Positions 13,501 to 27,134 of a DNA stretch of 64,000 bases are shown piece by piece (positions within the stretch are counted from its first letter, which is position 1; every line of letters begins with the position of its first letter). A model generated the notes under the pieces. The model saw only the letters and a list, made by a program, of their open reading frames with translations, was not told where the DNA came from and made no database searches. Position numbers and translations under genes: made by a program. The DNA is taken from positions 8,282,501-8,346,500 of the forward strand of contig NC_089687.1 of the NCBI RefSeq assembly GCF_031753505.1, in the 5' to 3' direction. The stretch is from Anomalospiza imberbis (lineage: Eukaryota > Chordata > Aves > Passeriformes > Viduidae).

Positions 13501-16399
13501 CGCAGAGGCAGGTGAATAGCTAGAGGAAAAAGATCCTACAACTGCCCTGGCAGAGAAAAGCACACAGCATAAGATGATATAATATTCGATGCTGGAGAAT
13601 CAACATAGCAGCAAAAAAGCCAGAATGCAATGCCTGGACAGCATGGAAAACTTCTGCTAAAGACTGCAACCATCAAGGAAAATGGTAGACTCTCATGAGC
13701 ACCTGAGAAAAATGCTCTTTGTTTTGTCTTCTGGTTCCAGGACAATTTTATATTTAACACCTAAAGACTTTTTACCTATAGATTTCATGTTGAAACCATA
13801 CAGCAGGACTGCTCAGAAAATCCACTCATTCTATTTCTTTGACTCCATCGAGTTACCAGACATTTGGTGTTTTCCACAAATCCCCTGGAATATTCCGTAT
13901 TTCTAACCTTCTTCTGGTCACTACAAACCACTGCATGTGAACCACAGCACTGGCTGGAAGCTCTGAAGTACAGAACTCCAAAAATTAATTCAGCAGAGCT
14001 AAAATTATAGATCAATGTAAACAAATTGAAGCTCTATCAGAAAGTGCTGCCTTTCACTTTGACATCTAATAGCTCAGTCAAAGTTCCATTAAAAACAAAA
14101 GGCCATTTCTGAATTCCTTCACAGCTGGCTTTCATGCTATAGTAACCATTAGTGTCTCACTTTCTCTTCCTTTTATCCCACAGGTTATAAACACAAGCGG
14201 AGATGAGGAAATTGCAATGTGTGACAAAATGGTGATTCTCTGGCTGCAAATTTTTGCAGTATAAAATATTATGATCTTCTTTCTCTGCCTGTCTCTTTTT
14301 CTCTGCTTTTTTCCCCCCATGAAGTCAATTCCCATAGTAATGCTCAGGGCAGAGTGTATCACTGCAGGGCCCAGATGGTTAACTGTGGAAAACTATTCTC
14401 CATCTGGTTCCTTAGCAATATCCTTGAGCAGATAAGCTTGCAGCTCTGAAACTGTGTGAAGTTTTCCATGCAGCTGCTGTCTTTAGAGATACTTGCCCTG
14501 TATCTGGCTTCAGTTTTCATTTAGGAGGAGGAGCAAGGTTATGAAAAAGTCCCACAATATTATCAAAATCACTTGGGAACAGGAAAAAAAGCAATCAAAA
14601 AAAAAATCCTCCTAACAAGTGTCTTGGGTTTTATAATAAATTTAAGCCCTTTGAATTTTTACACCAATCAGTATTTCTTATTTTCCAGATCAAGGCAGAT
14701 ACTTATTTCCTTTACCTGCATGCCCCTTTAGTGAGAACATGGACTGTTTTAAGCATCAAGATGCTAATGCCTAGTAAAAAGGTGATGCAAAAAAAATCTG
14801 TGGTGATGTCAAGAATAAAGTAAAATCAGGGGCAAAAACTTACTTCCAATTAGTAACTAGAAAGTTTTGCCCACTGTCTCCAGTGCAGCTGGAGGGAAAA
14901 AAGAGATGACCTGGATGCTAATACATGTACAGATGGGATGCTTGGACTGAAAAGCAGGCAAAATCCAATAGAAAAGAGAATATTTTTAAGAAGTCCTAAA
15001 ATAAAACCAGAAAGAGCTTTTCTGCACTCAAGCTGCCAAACTCTTCAAGAAGATCCAGTGAGACTGGATCTTTCCTCAGGCTGCAATGAGGTTTGGATCA
15101 GGCCACCACTTGTACTTTGAGAAAAGAAATAATAAATTTGCTGAAAAATATTCTAGAAGGATGGTGTTGGATGGTTTGATTCTGTGAGGAAGGCACCTCC
15201 CTTTATCTACAAGATTTATTAATGTTAATAACCAGGATGGAGTTAGAAATGCTTTGTGCAGAGATACTCCTTCATCCCACCGGGGTGACCATGAGCAGTG
15301 CCAAGATCAGCTGGGTGATATTATTATCCTGGGTGATTGTTATTGTTATTGTTTTAATTATTTTTTTATTATTATTATCTGCAAACCATTTAGCTCTCAT
15401 CGCTTCTGGAACAGAACAGGAGGATTTGTAATCCAGACCTGGTTTTGACTGGAGCAGGGTATCTGTGGAGAAGTGCTGCTTCCCAGCCAGCCTGCTGCCT
15501 GCTGCTCCCAGCTGCCTTTGGATGGAATAGTGCTGAGCTGCTTGGTTTTTTCCAGGCTGGAGCCTGATCTTCAAGCCAGAGTCAAATATTGAGTGGGAAA
15601 AACCAGGAGCAGCCGACAGCTTGTCTCTGGTCCCAGCTTTGGCCCAACCTTTTGAGGGTGGTTTAGAGCATTCACAATTAACTGGACTTTTTGTAAGTTT
15701 CTGAGAAAGAGATAATAAAGGAAATTAATATTTTTAACTGGTTTGTGAGTCAAACTAAGCAGAATTTTACAGGATTAAAAAAAAAAAAAACCCTTTGGAG
15801 TAGGGTTCTTCTCTCAGCCAAATAGCAAAGGGACAGCACACAGGAAAGAGCTACTACATCTCAAAGGAAAAAAACATGCTAAACATAAATTGAGAGGTTA
15901 AGAGAATTATTCTATAATAAGTGTCAGGATTTAAAAAAACCCAGCCATATAAAATTAAGGTCAGAATGCAAATTTATATGTAATGGTTTCATGGGAGATG
16001 GTGAAGGGAAATGGCCAGCGTGCTGAGGACGCAGTTTGAACAGACGGCTCAAGGGTGAAATACTGAACATAACAAAGGAACTAAAAATTAAATGGAAATA
16101 AGGAGGTAACAGAATAGCAAAAGCTCTGTGCTGCTGTTTCACATTGTCCTAGTTTCAGCTGGGAGCTAACATTCTTCCTACTAACTCATACAATGCTGTG
16201 TTTTGGATTCAGGATGAGAAAATTGTTGATAACACACTGATATTTTAGTTGTTTCTAGGTTTTTTTCCCCCAAAGTTGAATACTTTTCAGTTTCCCTGAC
16301 ATGCTCTGTTAGTGAGAAGTTACACAGGATGCTGGAATGGAGCATGGCCAGGACAGGAGACCCAAAGTGGCCAAAGAAATATTCATATCATTATCACTA
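10568..16399. other. Non-coding stretch
   Basis: No gene, RNA or transposon recognised. It contains an 11-base G run (12590-12600), a 14-base A run (15777-15790) and chance open frames of up to 100 codons. The phrase GGTTTGATTCTGTGA at about 15174-15188 is CR1-tail-like, but the bases before it do not match CR1. Confidence 0.55.
12590..12600. repeat. Pure G run, 11 bases
   Basis: Eleven consecutive G in AT-rich DNA. Such runs are prone to length errors in sequencing. Confidence 0.9.
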
Positions 16400-16427
16400 T
16401 TATTATTAGTAGTAGTAGTAGTAGTTG
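16400..16427. repeat. Compound triplet microsatellite
   Basis: Three ATT-type units pass directly into about six AGT units. It lies inside frames that are open only because of the repeat. Confidence 0.85.
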
Positions 16428-19400
16428 GAGTATATCTAACTTTAATTGTTACTCTGTTTTTATCTCAACTGTTGAGTTTTACATTTTTCCACTCCTCCAA
16501 TCCCAGCAGTGTGGGCAGTGAGAGGCTGTGTGCTGTTTCCAGCTGGGGTAAAACCACAACTCACAGTCCTGGCCAAAGGAGCAGGACAGATGAGAGAAAG
16601 GATTCACACTGAATAAACAAATTCTTCCAAGCTCTTCACAAGAAGCAACTTAAGAAAGAGAGAAATAACAAGGAAATATTTACGAACTTTCTTCAAGTGG
16701 AAAGGGCATGGTGGATGGGGAATTAAAGTCTTAATGAAATTAATTGAAATATCACACTTTACAGAAAAATGAAGTGGAAAACATCATTCTTGGAGATAAG
16801 GATTCATTATTTATACCTACTTTCCCCAGTGCACATTTCTAACCAGGAGGGAACTATTCAGAGGCTGATTTTTGTTTCCTTTTTTGTTTTAGGATATATT
16901 TGATATACATCCTTCCCACTTGTGGTGAGGTCAATCAGCCCAATTCCTTTGACACAAATGGATACAGGCTCTTTACTCCACCTCAGGAGTCTGCCCTCAT
17001 CACCTCATCATGAGAGGGATTTATTATTAAATATTAATATATTTAATATTATTTGTTAAATAATAGTTATTATTATTATATTTGTTTCTCCAAGCATCCT
17101 TTTACCAAGGCCACAAAAAATACATTTAGCTGGTTTTTGTATGTTCCTTGAACGATAATTTGCACAGCACAAGTAAAGAGTTTTTTACCACATTTCCTTT
17201 TTAATGGACCTGAGGTCTCAAAAAAAATAGGAGAGATTAAGGTTTGTAAATATTTCTTAAAAATGCTAAGGGAATCTAAGTGATAACAGATATGCAGAGT
17301 GATACTGCTAAGGAGAACTTCTAAACTGAGTCACATATGAGTATTTTAATGAATGCACACTGTCCCTACTGCCTTGAGAAGAAAATTCCCATGTGAGAGC
17401 ATATTTTTTCTTTAGCTTATTCTCCCTGATAGCCATGATGACAGACCTGTGGGCTCTGCAGTCTTATTAAAGCTTTGCAGTTGTGCTATTCTCTCTCCTT
17501 GTCTTCCAACTCCAACTCTGGACTGAACTGGATGCTGAGGGATGTCTGGCTATCCAACTGACCTGTTTCATTAGAGGAAATTCACCCATAAAATATAACC
17601 TGGGATATTGAACTAGACAAACATTTCACTTCAGTGTGGACAGCCGCTGAAAAGTCTGTAAAAAACTATGAAAATGTGCCAAAAATGGAAAGTCCTCAAG
17701 AGGCTTCTGTCCTTCTGTCCCCAGGTCTGGGGAAATTAAATTTAATTAATTAAATGTAATTAATAAAATACAACAGATTTTTTTTCCCAAAAAAAGAGCA
17801 ATATACCACCAGTAGTATTTTGGATTTTTTTTCTGCCTTTTTTTTTAATAGCTGACAAACTACATCTGCTCGTGGTTGATCTTCCAAGGCCTCTAATTTA
17901 TTTGAATTTCAAGGAAACTGGAAAAAATAAAGTGAAAGCCTAAAGGACAGTAGCTTCTAGCAGAGGCTTCTCTTTCCCATTCTATAAATCTAATGATGCA
18001 TGCCATCCTGAGCTATGAGAGATGTGCTGGACTGTCATTGCAGCTGTCAAAAACATGTGGCAGTTTCATTCATTCTGAAGCAACTTTGACCACTTTTGCC
18101 AAATTTCATTAGGAGAGATTTGCAGATGATGCAGCTGACACAACTGAATTTCAGCTCCCAGCAGTTTGTGTTGGAGAGACAGATGCTTGTGAAAATATAC
18201 AAGCAGAACAAAGATCAGGGTGACCACACAGTGAGAAAACTATTTCATCCCATTAGCAATAGACCATGAGCAGTCTTGGGGAGCACAAGTATCAAAATTA
18301 ATAAAAATATTTTTTTAAGTATGCAAAAGTTGTAAACTCACTTAGCAAAGGGTGAGAAAGAAACCTCAAGCATGAGTTTGTCAGCTTCCCCATATCTTGC
18401 TGATGGCACTGAATAAAGTGCCTTACCTGCATCTACTTCCTGAGAGATCAAAGCCATTTCAGATTTAAGTGAAACAACTCTCTTAAATGATATACAGGGA
18501 ATTTCAGTAGCAACCTAAGAGGTGCTGCCCGTGCTTAGAGACTCCCAGTGACACATGTTTGTTCCTAGGAGCTCTAAACCAAGACTACTTCCAGTCATTT
18601 TCCATATGTGCTTTTACATATCCATAAAACTCATCAGAACTTGTGTAGGATTCCCTGTCATGCTTCATGATAAGACATATACAGAAACTTCAGGCTGAAA
18701 ATACTGTAGGTTTCCAAATATATATATTTCTTAAATATCTATATTTTTTTAGACACAGAATACACTGCAAAGGCACAGCCAGATGTAATTCTACTCAGAG
18801 GTTATTTTGTGTAATACACTTAGTCTCCTATTTTTAAGTCCACACTTCAGCTCCTTGCAGCTGCAAGTTTTGTCTTAAAGGGGAGAATAAATAAATCCCA
18901 AAGAACAGAGCTCATAACAACACATTAGCTTAGATTCCTTTGTGCTACTTGCTCCAGATGCACTGAAGAACAGCAAATCCTTTCAAGTGCTTCACAGCGG
19001 CTCCATCAGTGAATCTTTTTATTATCATCACAGCAGTTAAGGCTGCATCTACACTGAGAGGGAATTGCACACCAAGCTGGGATGTGAATTTGTGTCATAT
19101 CAGCTCTTTACTGCCCTGTGTGGGTATTCAAGACTGTGCTAAGGGCAGATTTGACATCCATTTGTTTTGGCAGCCTGTGCCCTTCTCCTCTCCCTCTCTT
19201 GACCACCCAGCTCCCTCCAACATCTCCCTTTAGGCATCCTGGTAAAATTGTTTGTGACACTGTGGGAAGAAGTGATCCAGAATAATGAAAGCCATTTTTG
19301 CTAGGTTATTTTAAACCTGTTCCAATCCCTTGAGGTAGTTCAAGGCATGGATGCAAAAATACCTGTGCTAGCACAGCTGAGGAGGAGGTGAAGGAACAGA

Positions 19401-22400
19401 AACAGGCAGGCAGCATTAGCAATCAACCTCTCACCCTGTTAAATAAGTATAGCAATTTACACCCAGCTTACAAAGAAACTCAAAGTCCTACATCCCCCAA
19501 AACAAACAAACAAACAAAACCCCAAAACATATCACAATTTTATTTCTGTTGCTTTGGAGACTGAAATTGGCTCACCAGCAGAAGCAAACTCCAGTCCTAG
19601 TGCAAGGGAAAAGGTGGGAGTGTTCAAAAAGGTATGGAGAGCAGGAGGGACATGGAGGGACTGACTCCATCTCTTTGGCATCTGATTGCACTTTGATTTT
19701 CTTCAGCTGTGGCTGAAAAATGCCCCATTTGGTATTCATGTCATAAATTTGTTAAACAACCGTTGGTTCAGGAAATAAGGTGTTTCTGTGATTTCACTCC
19801 CAAGCTCCCAGTTTAGGACTGCTGACATATTCTGGTTTTCAGAAATCTGATAAGAGCTGAGTTCCAGCTGGGCAGTCAGTCCCTCTCTTGGGGTGCTGGA
19901 GACTGACAGAAGTTAAGTGATTTTTGCAAGCAGAAGGCTATTCTATGCCATATATTTTCTGTTAAAAATTCATAGAAACTAGTACAATATTACTTATTAT
20001 TTTTGACCAAATGACATTCACTATATGAACAATTCACACAGTTTGCACCACCATTGAAGCAGAATAGTACAAACTAACACCAGTCAGAACTGAGAAAATA
20101 TTTGCATTTAAATATTTTGCATAAGAAGACACTAAAGAAAAACCTTTTCCCGCATCATTTAGAAGAAAGAATAAGCACTGTGCTGCCATCAATGTGAAAC
20201 TTTTGTTTTTAATTCAAACTGATTTTCAAAATCACACTGTTTCCTTGGACAATAAAAGAAAATTTGCAGAAACTTAGATATGGAAAATGAGAAAGACACT
20301 TGGGCTGCTCAATTTTTTCTGGACTAAAAGAACAAGATTTGAAATCGTAAAATTGCTAGAGAAACAGAGAGTCTGAGTCCTTCCCAGCTTTAATGACATG
20401 GCAGGGAGTGATTCTGGCACTGCAGAACGTGGTTTGAAAGGGAGAATTTCGCTGGCAGGATCGGAGGAGATTTCTCTGCTGCCAGTCACCAGGAAGCAGA
20501 TGGCACGTCTTGGCTGAGTGGGTTCTCAGGCATCTCATTTCAGCAACCACTTCAGTGTAGCTGACAGCACCCTCAGATGTGGAACTCGCTACCTAAACAC
20601 GGCTCTGACAGCCCCAGTGAGGTGAATCCCCAGTCACTGCAAGATCAGCCAGGAACGGGAGCACAGGAGATCTGCCTGCCCTGTGCAGGGAGCAACTTTC
20701 CTCTTGTCTCCAGCTAGTTACTTGCAAACTCTTAAGGGTAATAAAGAAACAATAACATTGTATCTATTGTGATTATTTAGCATAAAATCAAAGGTTATTA
20801 TTTCTGTTTTATTGTTGTTGTTTTTGTTAGCAGTCTGAGAGTGTCAAATGTAGGAAAATAGTCATCACCTGTCACATCAGCTTAGAGCAACAAAATATTT
20901 TTAATGGCTCTTGCCTTATGAGGGAAACTCAGGGACTGCACAGGAAAACTGTTGGATGCCTTTTGTTATGAACATTGTGACCCCATTGCCTGGGTGACTT
21001 TAGGCATGCAGACCTCCATGGTGGAGGACTATTCCCAGCTCCCTGGGAATGCTGAAAAGCCCCTGGAAGCCAATTCCCTGCTGCTTTCGAAAGTGTCAGT
21101 AGACATTCACTTGGTGCTTTAGGCGCTGGAAAAAAAAGTGGCCCTAGAACTCTCACCTACCATCACAGACTGTGTGACAATGCCAGGAACTGAGCTCCAC
21201 ATTTTTGAACACCAGGCCAGCACCTGCAGCACAAAGCATCCATCCTCACTCCATCAGTCTGACACAAGTTATTCTGGATGTCCCCTAACTCAGTAGGAGT
21301 CTGGTTAATAGAGGTGCCAACAAGTGATGCAAACAGTCATCAGAGAATCAAGTTCCCTGTACAGGCATAATGTACCACCTTAAAACCTGAGAATAACTGT
21401 CCAAAATACATCAGTCGGGGTTAAAAATCCCCACAGAACTCACTCTTTCACTCAAAAAAATAACAGGCAACATAAATTTAAAATGGATTGATTCTCCTTG
21501 CCCATGATCATATGTTAGTTCTCTTGTCTGGCATAAAGCATACATGCAAATCACACAGAGATCTCTCAGCACTCACATGCAGACAGAAGGACACTTGTGG
21601 GGGGGGGGGGGTTGAAATAAATAAGGCATAAACATATGCATATATAGAGTCCAGACATCTAAATTTAGTAAAGCCCTGGTGCCCCAGTCATTAGTGCAGA
21701 GGTATCACTTCATTTTATTTGCCATATAGGAACTGAGAGATTGATATACAGCAGGGTGAGGACGTGAACTTACACCCAGTATCTGTGCTAAGAACAAGTT
21801 CCAAGTATATAAAACACCTGTAGATTAATTGAAATCATAGTAGATAGACAATAAATCACTTTACTGACAGTATTTATCACTCCATTGAATCTAAACCCAT
21901 TAATTCTCTTTTATTTCTTTGGCCACAACCAGACTGTAGATATAAAATTGGCTTTTATGCAAATGAGTGTTATTGCCATGAGACATTGAAATTATTCTGG
22001 CAGTGCCATCCAAAAAGCCATAGGCAAAGCATAGTTATGCTCTGCCTGTGTATATTGTAACTGCTGATTTTAGGCATTTTAGTGGATACCCCACTGAATG
22101 AAAAGAGAAAGAAAGAAATGCACAGAAATTTGAATGTGAAGAGGAAACCCTCCACTGTATTTCATCAGTCTGCCACCTACACCAACAAGAGTCTATAATA
22201 AAAAAGACAGATATGGTCACAGTTCTTCTTATCAGGATGATCTGTGGGGTATTGAGACAGACAGACAAGGATACAAAGAGTTCATGGACTAATTTCACAG
22301 GCTACAGCCACTGCAGTGGTCTTATTAGGCAAGCTTGCACAGAGAAGAGAAAGGCAATAAATCTATATGAGTTTTCTTGGCCAAAAGAAAGCAGTGCCAT

Positions 22401-23849
22401 GAAAGAAAAGTGCAAGAGCAAGATCCTCAGAAAAAAACCTAAAATGTATTGACTTATACATCACTCACTAGGAACTGAATTAAAATGAAATTTGTATAAA
22501 TAACACGTCTCAGCTATTAATGTGGCTGGTCATCTGACCACCCCTTCTTTAAACAACTGTTGACTCTATGAACCCAGAGGGTGGGAGAAAATACACAAGA
22601 CCAAAATTAGATGCCTTGAGCCTTTTTTCTTTCCTGCAGAACTGCTGCAGATGATTTATTAGTGAATGGATATCTGCCATCCATTTTAAAATTAAAAATC
22701 CCTTGGAGGCTCTGCAGCCCCCTCCATTACATTACCAGAGTGTGCAAGTCCCAAAGGTACAGCTGGGACAAGAATTGTGCTCCATCAGTCAAAAAACTCT
22801 ATTTTCTTCCCAAGTGCCAAAAGTCTTGAAGTGTGCAATTTGAATCATCCTTAAATTCCCCAGCATGTTTAAGCACTGTGCTAATAGGATAGTATTAAAG
22901 TATTAAAGGATACAGGTTAATCCCAGTGCTCTTGTGCCTTGGTCTCTTGGTGGCAGCCGGGGCTTGGAGTAAAGAAATGTTAAGCTCAGACTCCATTCAT
23001 GAGTGCTGAGGAGGGAGAGAGTCACAACTGAGATTTCAGAGAAGCATTCTTCATTTCACCTCTTCAATTTCACTTTAGTTTATGGCTTCAGTTTCTACAG
23101 GGTGAGTTTCAGCAGGCACAGGCTCTGGCCTCTTGTCTCAGCCTGGGTAAACAGGGAGCTAGACTGCTTCTGTGTGTGTCATATCCCAAGGCTAAGTGCA
23201 CTCTTCCGTGAAGCCACTGACAGAAATGAAGGGTAATAATGATGCCCAGGAGAAACAGGAGAAAACTGGAGAGGAGAACAAAATAGACAGGCAGACTGAC
23301 ACATCTAAACCCTACTCCAGTTCAGTACCCTCAGCTGGGCCTACACTCTTCCACATAAATTGTGTGCCCTTCTGACTCCCCTGTTGGCATGTTGTGATCA
23401 CCCTTGGCCAGAGAAGATGTGTGGCATTTTATGTTAGGAAACAACAGGGTTATTATGGTTAAATAACTAAAGGGTTACTGAGGCTCTTCAGGCCTGGTTC
23501 ATACTGTGTGTGATGCATATATTTCATAGCTGGAATTTAAAATGGATTTTAAAACAGCTTAAGAAACACTTTCTCTGACAGTCATGAGAATACAAACATC
23601 CTTCACCAGGTTTCCAGAAATGCCAACATTATGAGAGGGATTTTGTGTGGTTCAGAGATGGAATTTGCAGTGTGCCAAGCTGATGGCATTTCTCCTCATC
23701 CTTTGGATGCTGACTCCAGCCTTCTGCTGCAGTTACCTGATGGGATTTGCCCTAGAGCAGCTCTTACACTGCAAAACAGATCAGCTCTGCTCCTTGAAAT
23801 AACTTTGCAACTGGCCTAGCGAGTCAAAATCATAAAACTTGCACAACCT
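16428..23849. other. Non-coding stretch
   Basis: No supported gene. AT-rich blocks occur at 17016-17085 and 17731-17770, the latter containing a 16-base perfect palindrome (ATTTAATTAATTAAAT, 17740-17755). A 13-base G run lies at 21599-21611. The remainder shows nothing I recognise. Confidence 0.55.
21599..21611. repeat. Pure G run, 13 bases
   Basis: Thirteen consecutive G, the longest G run in the window, preceded by ACACTTGT. It could form quadruplex-type structure only between molecules or with slipped runs, since it is one tract. Confidence 0.9.
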
Positions 23850-23966
23850 GGGGATTTCCCATCAGGCAGCTGTAGATCAACCAGACAGCTTATCTAAGGG
23901 GCTGCTAATTGAGAGGACAAACCTTTGGCTGGGATTAATTAGTACACCTCAGCCTGTGATGACTCA
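23850..23966. promoter_or_regulatory. Possible cluster of transcription-factor motifs
   Basis: Within 117 bases there are a palindromic NF-kappaB-type site GGGGATTTCCC (23850-23860), a GATA-type site CTTATCT (23889-23895), a homeodomain core TAATTG (23906-23911), a second homeodomain core TTAATTAG (23935-23942) and an AP-1 consensus TGACTCA (23960-23966). These are exact consensus matches seen in the sequence. Each is short and occurs by chance in 64 kb; only their density suggests an enhancer, and no promoter or gene is visible next to them. Confidence 0.25.
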
Positions 23967-26506
23967 GGTCCCATCAGCAGGGAACACGAACATGCACATG
24001 CCTCATAATTTTATTCAGACAGCTTTGTTGCTTACAGTACTTGTCAGATCTTAAATAATTAGTTCTACCTGATAGAACTTGTTAAATCTTAAATAACTGG
24101 GAGGAAAAAAGACTGAATAATGGGGGTTTTTTTGCAATCTATTGGTGGCAGTTTTATCCTACATGTGACTTTTGCCAATACACTGGAGGTGGCCAAAGAA
24201 AAGCCCATGGAGGTGGATGTGCTTTTACACCTTAGAAACAGAAGTTGAGCACAGACAGGTCTTCAGAGCCTGATGGATTTAAACCCATCTGTGCTACTCA
24301 ATGGATGTAAATGCCATGGTTCTAGTTTAAGATATCAGCTTAGAAGATGCTCAGCTAAGAAAGGACTTAGTGTAAGGATTTTTATAGCTTGGCCAGAAAA
24401 GTCTGGTCTATATTTCATACAGGTTTTTTGAAGTCCACAGAACACTGAGCATCTATTTTTTTCCCCAAAGGAAACGATTCAATGTTTTATTTTCTAACAA
24501 CAGCTGAGCTACCATATACAGAGATCTTAGTAAGAGAAACCTGTTCACATCAAGAGTAGAGGAAAAGAAATTGTATTAAAGAATAGCATGTGAGTATGCT
24601 TTTTATGAACTGTTTCCAAATAAAAATGTGTTTTAAAGCCTGTAAAGTAACAGAAGTTGTTTTTTCAGTTTCCTTTTCTTTAAATAACAAATTTGAAAAA
24701 TAAGGAGATTAGACATATGACAGGCAGCACAGACACAATGCTAAAAATGAAATAAAAACTAAATAAATAAATAATTAAACAAATAGGAATTTGCATGTAA
24801 CACAAAGCAGCCTTGCTTTACAAAGAGGACGAGTTCTACTATTTCCATGTCAGCAAACTGCAAAAGATTTGGGCAAATTAAGAGCAAATTAAGCAAATGG
24901 AAGACACCAGCCACAATTAAATGTGTGCAACAAGATGAAGGGGAGGATTCATTTGAGTTGATGTTGTTCATTAAATGGATATTAAAGCAAAAATCCTTCT
25001 CAAGCACAGATCACAGAACCAGTTGTGTCCCATGGGAGCTGCAAGGTCTGGGTGCCAGAAGGGTGCTTTATCTCCTGAGGGTGGGCAATGAATTTGTTTC
25101 AGGGATGATGGAGGAAGCTGAGCTGCAGAATTGCAGTGACTCCCACAGATCCTGAAACCATCCTCTCAATTCCTCCTGTGTCTCAGGATTTTTAAGGTCT
25201 GAAAAGTAATTCAGTGAGTATGAAAACTGAGGGCCACTTGTGAATCTATCTATAGATAATAGGGCAATAAAGGAGCAGAAATCTTCATGAGAGGTAAATG
25301 ACTCTGAGCCTCTGCCTCCTGTTTGGAGGGGCAGGGAGAAGGCAGAATTTGTTCAGAAACTGGAGCTCAGCTGGGCTCCTCTAGGGAGCAACCAAATAAA
25401 CTGAAAAGTGGCTATAATTTGATCTTTGCTCTGCTTCTGGGGAAAAGCAAATATATGCTGCCCTTTGCTCAGAGCTGAAGGCAGACTGCCTGTCAATGCA
25501 GAGCCCTGGGAGAACATTCTGGATGTGAGCAGCAAAGCTGAAGTCCAGTGCTTCACAAGGCTTTTGGCAAAAACACTTACAGGAAGAACACTCATCCAAA
25601 GGCAATTAACAGATAGGGAACACTACAAAAAATGTATCTGCCTGATCTAATCAAACATAAAAGATTATTTTGTACACACATGTGGTGGATGAAGGAGAGA
25701 ATAAGCATGCATAGAAATGTGTCCAAGAATACACACAGATCCAAAATCCAGGGATGCTTCACTCCCCTATTATAGCTGCAGCAGAACAACTACAAGATTG
25801 ATTGCAAGATCAATGCAATCAGCTAGGCAGTGAGAGCTGATTATCTGGGAATTCTGAGTAAAGATTATCCATAACAGAATAAAGGGCTGCTGCCCAGTCA
25901 GGTACAAATCACAGGAAAAGTAAAAAGTGCATTACAGGCTCCTCAACAGGGCATCACCATGAGAGGATGAATAAGAAAAAAAATACTTGTCCTCTTTTAA
26001 GATAAGTTTAATAAGTGCTATTTAAAATTTCCATCAGTAACATAAGTGGAAGAGTCATGCAAGTTTTGTATTTTACATTTGTACCAGCTATCACTGGTAA
26101 TATCCATCTAGTTCTTTCTGCCAGCTTTCAGTTCTGTCCTTGCTATGTTTAACAAGGACAGTTTAATTTAATTTCAAGATATGAGTTGTTTTCCTCAACA
26201 GAGGAATTAATCTATTGAAGTTAATCTGGTGAGGGTTAGAACTGATAACTCTTGTCAGATTTCTAAATAGAACAGTATAAGTGCAGAGACCATTTTTTAC
26301 TTACAGAAATATATAAACTGTGTGTATATAGGCTGAAAATCTGTGAGTTACTTACTCACAAACGTAAATGTCACCGTTAAAAGTTAATTAACTTTAATTT
26401 TTCATGGTCATTATTGACATAGATCATGATATAGATGATATTTTTTACCTTATAAACATATCTTCCACTGAGAGATGAGGTTGAAAAGAGGTGGGGAGAG
26501 TCCCAA

Positions 26507-26526
26507 TTAGGGTTAATTAACCCTAA
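26507..26526. repeat. Perfect 20-bp palindrome with telomere-like arms
   Basis: TTAGGGTTAATTAACCCTAA reads identically on both strands. Each arm contains one vertebrate telomere unit, arranged head to head. The flanks do not extend the palindrome or add further telomere units. Confidence 0.9.
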
Positions 26527-27098
26527 AGAATGTCTCCTCCCAGGTGACTGTTATCTTGACATGATGGAAGGCAGCTTGGATTATCTGTGTGGTGTTTTTC
26601 CTCAAACAGGGCTTGATCCCAGAGCCACTACAGCACAAGGCTGGGAAAGCCAAGGGGTCAGAAATACACGGTGTACAACAGCAGCAAACAACTCTCAACA
26701 AATATAGACTGTAAAAATACATTAAATCTCATGTGCTGATGGATCATTGAGCCAGACGGGAAGAACACAGAAATGTAACAAATGCTACAAGGAAGTTGTG
26801 AGTCTTTGGGGGATCAAGTGACCTGCAAAAGATCTAATTTTCAGCACCACATGCCCAATGTTACTTGAAATCATAGTTAAAGTCACAGGGCCTTGGTCTC
26901 TTGCACGCAGTCACACTGAAAGTAAGTAAGGTTGAAGTGGAAGGATGGTTTTCTACTCAACAAAACAATTTCCTGCACAAGTCACTGAATGTCAGTGTAA
27001 CACTTTTTTCTATACATATATTAAAAGTTTTCCACTAGAGAGACTATCTTGATTCTTATGCACAAAATTTCAAAATAGAAGGCCCTGAAGTATGTAGA

Positions 27099-27134
27099 AT
27101 ATGTAGAAAAATACAAATATGTAGAAAAATACAT
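27099..27134. repeat. 18-bp tandem duplication
   Basis: The unit ATATGTAGAAAAATACAA is followed by a second copy differing only at its last base, and is preceded by a partial copy (TATGTAGAA) at 27091-27099. Confidence 0.8.
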
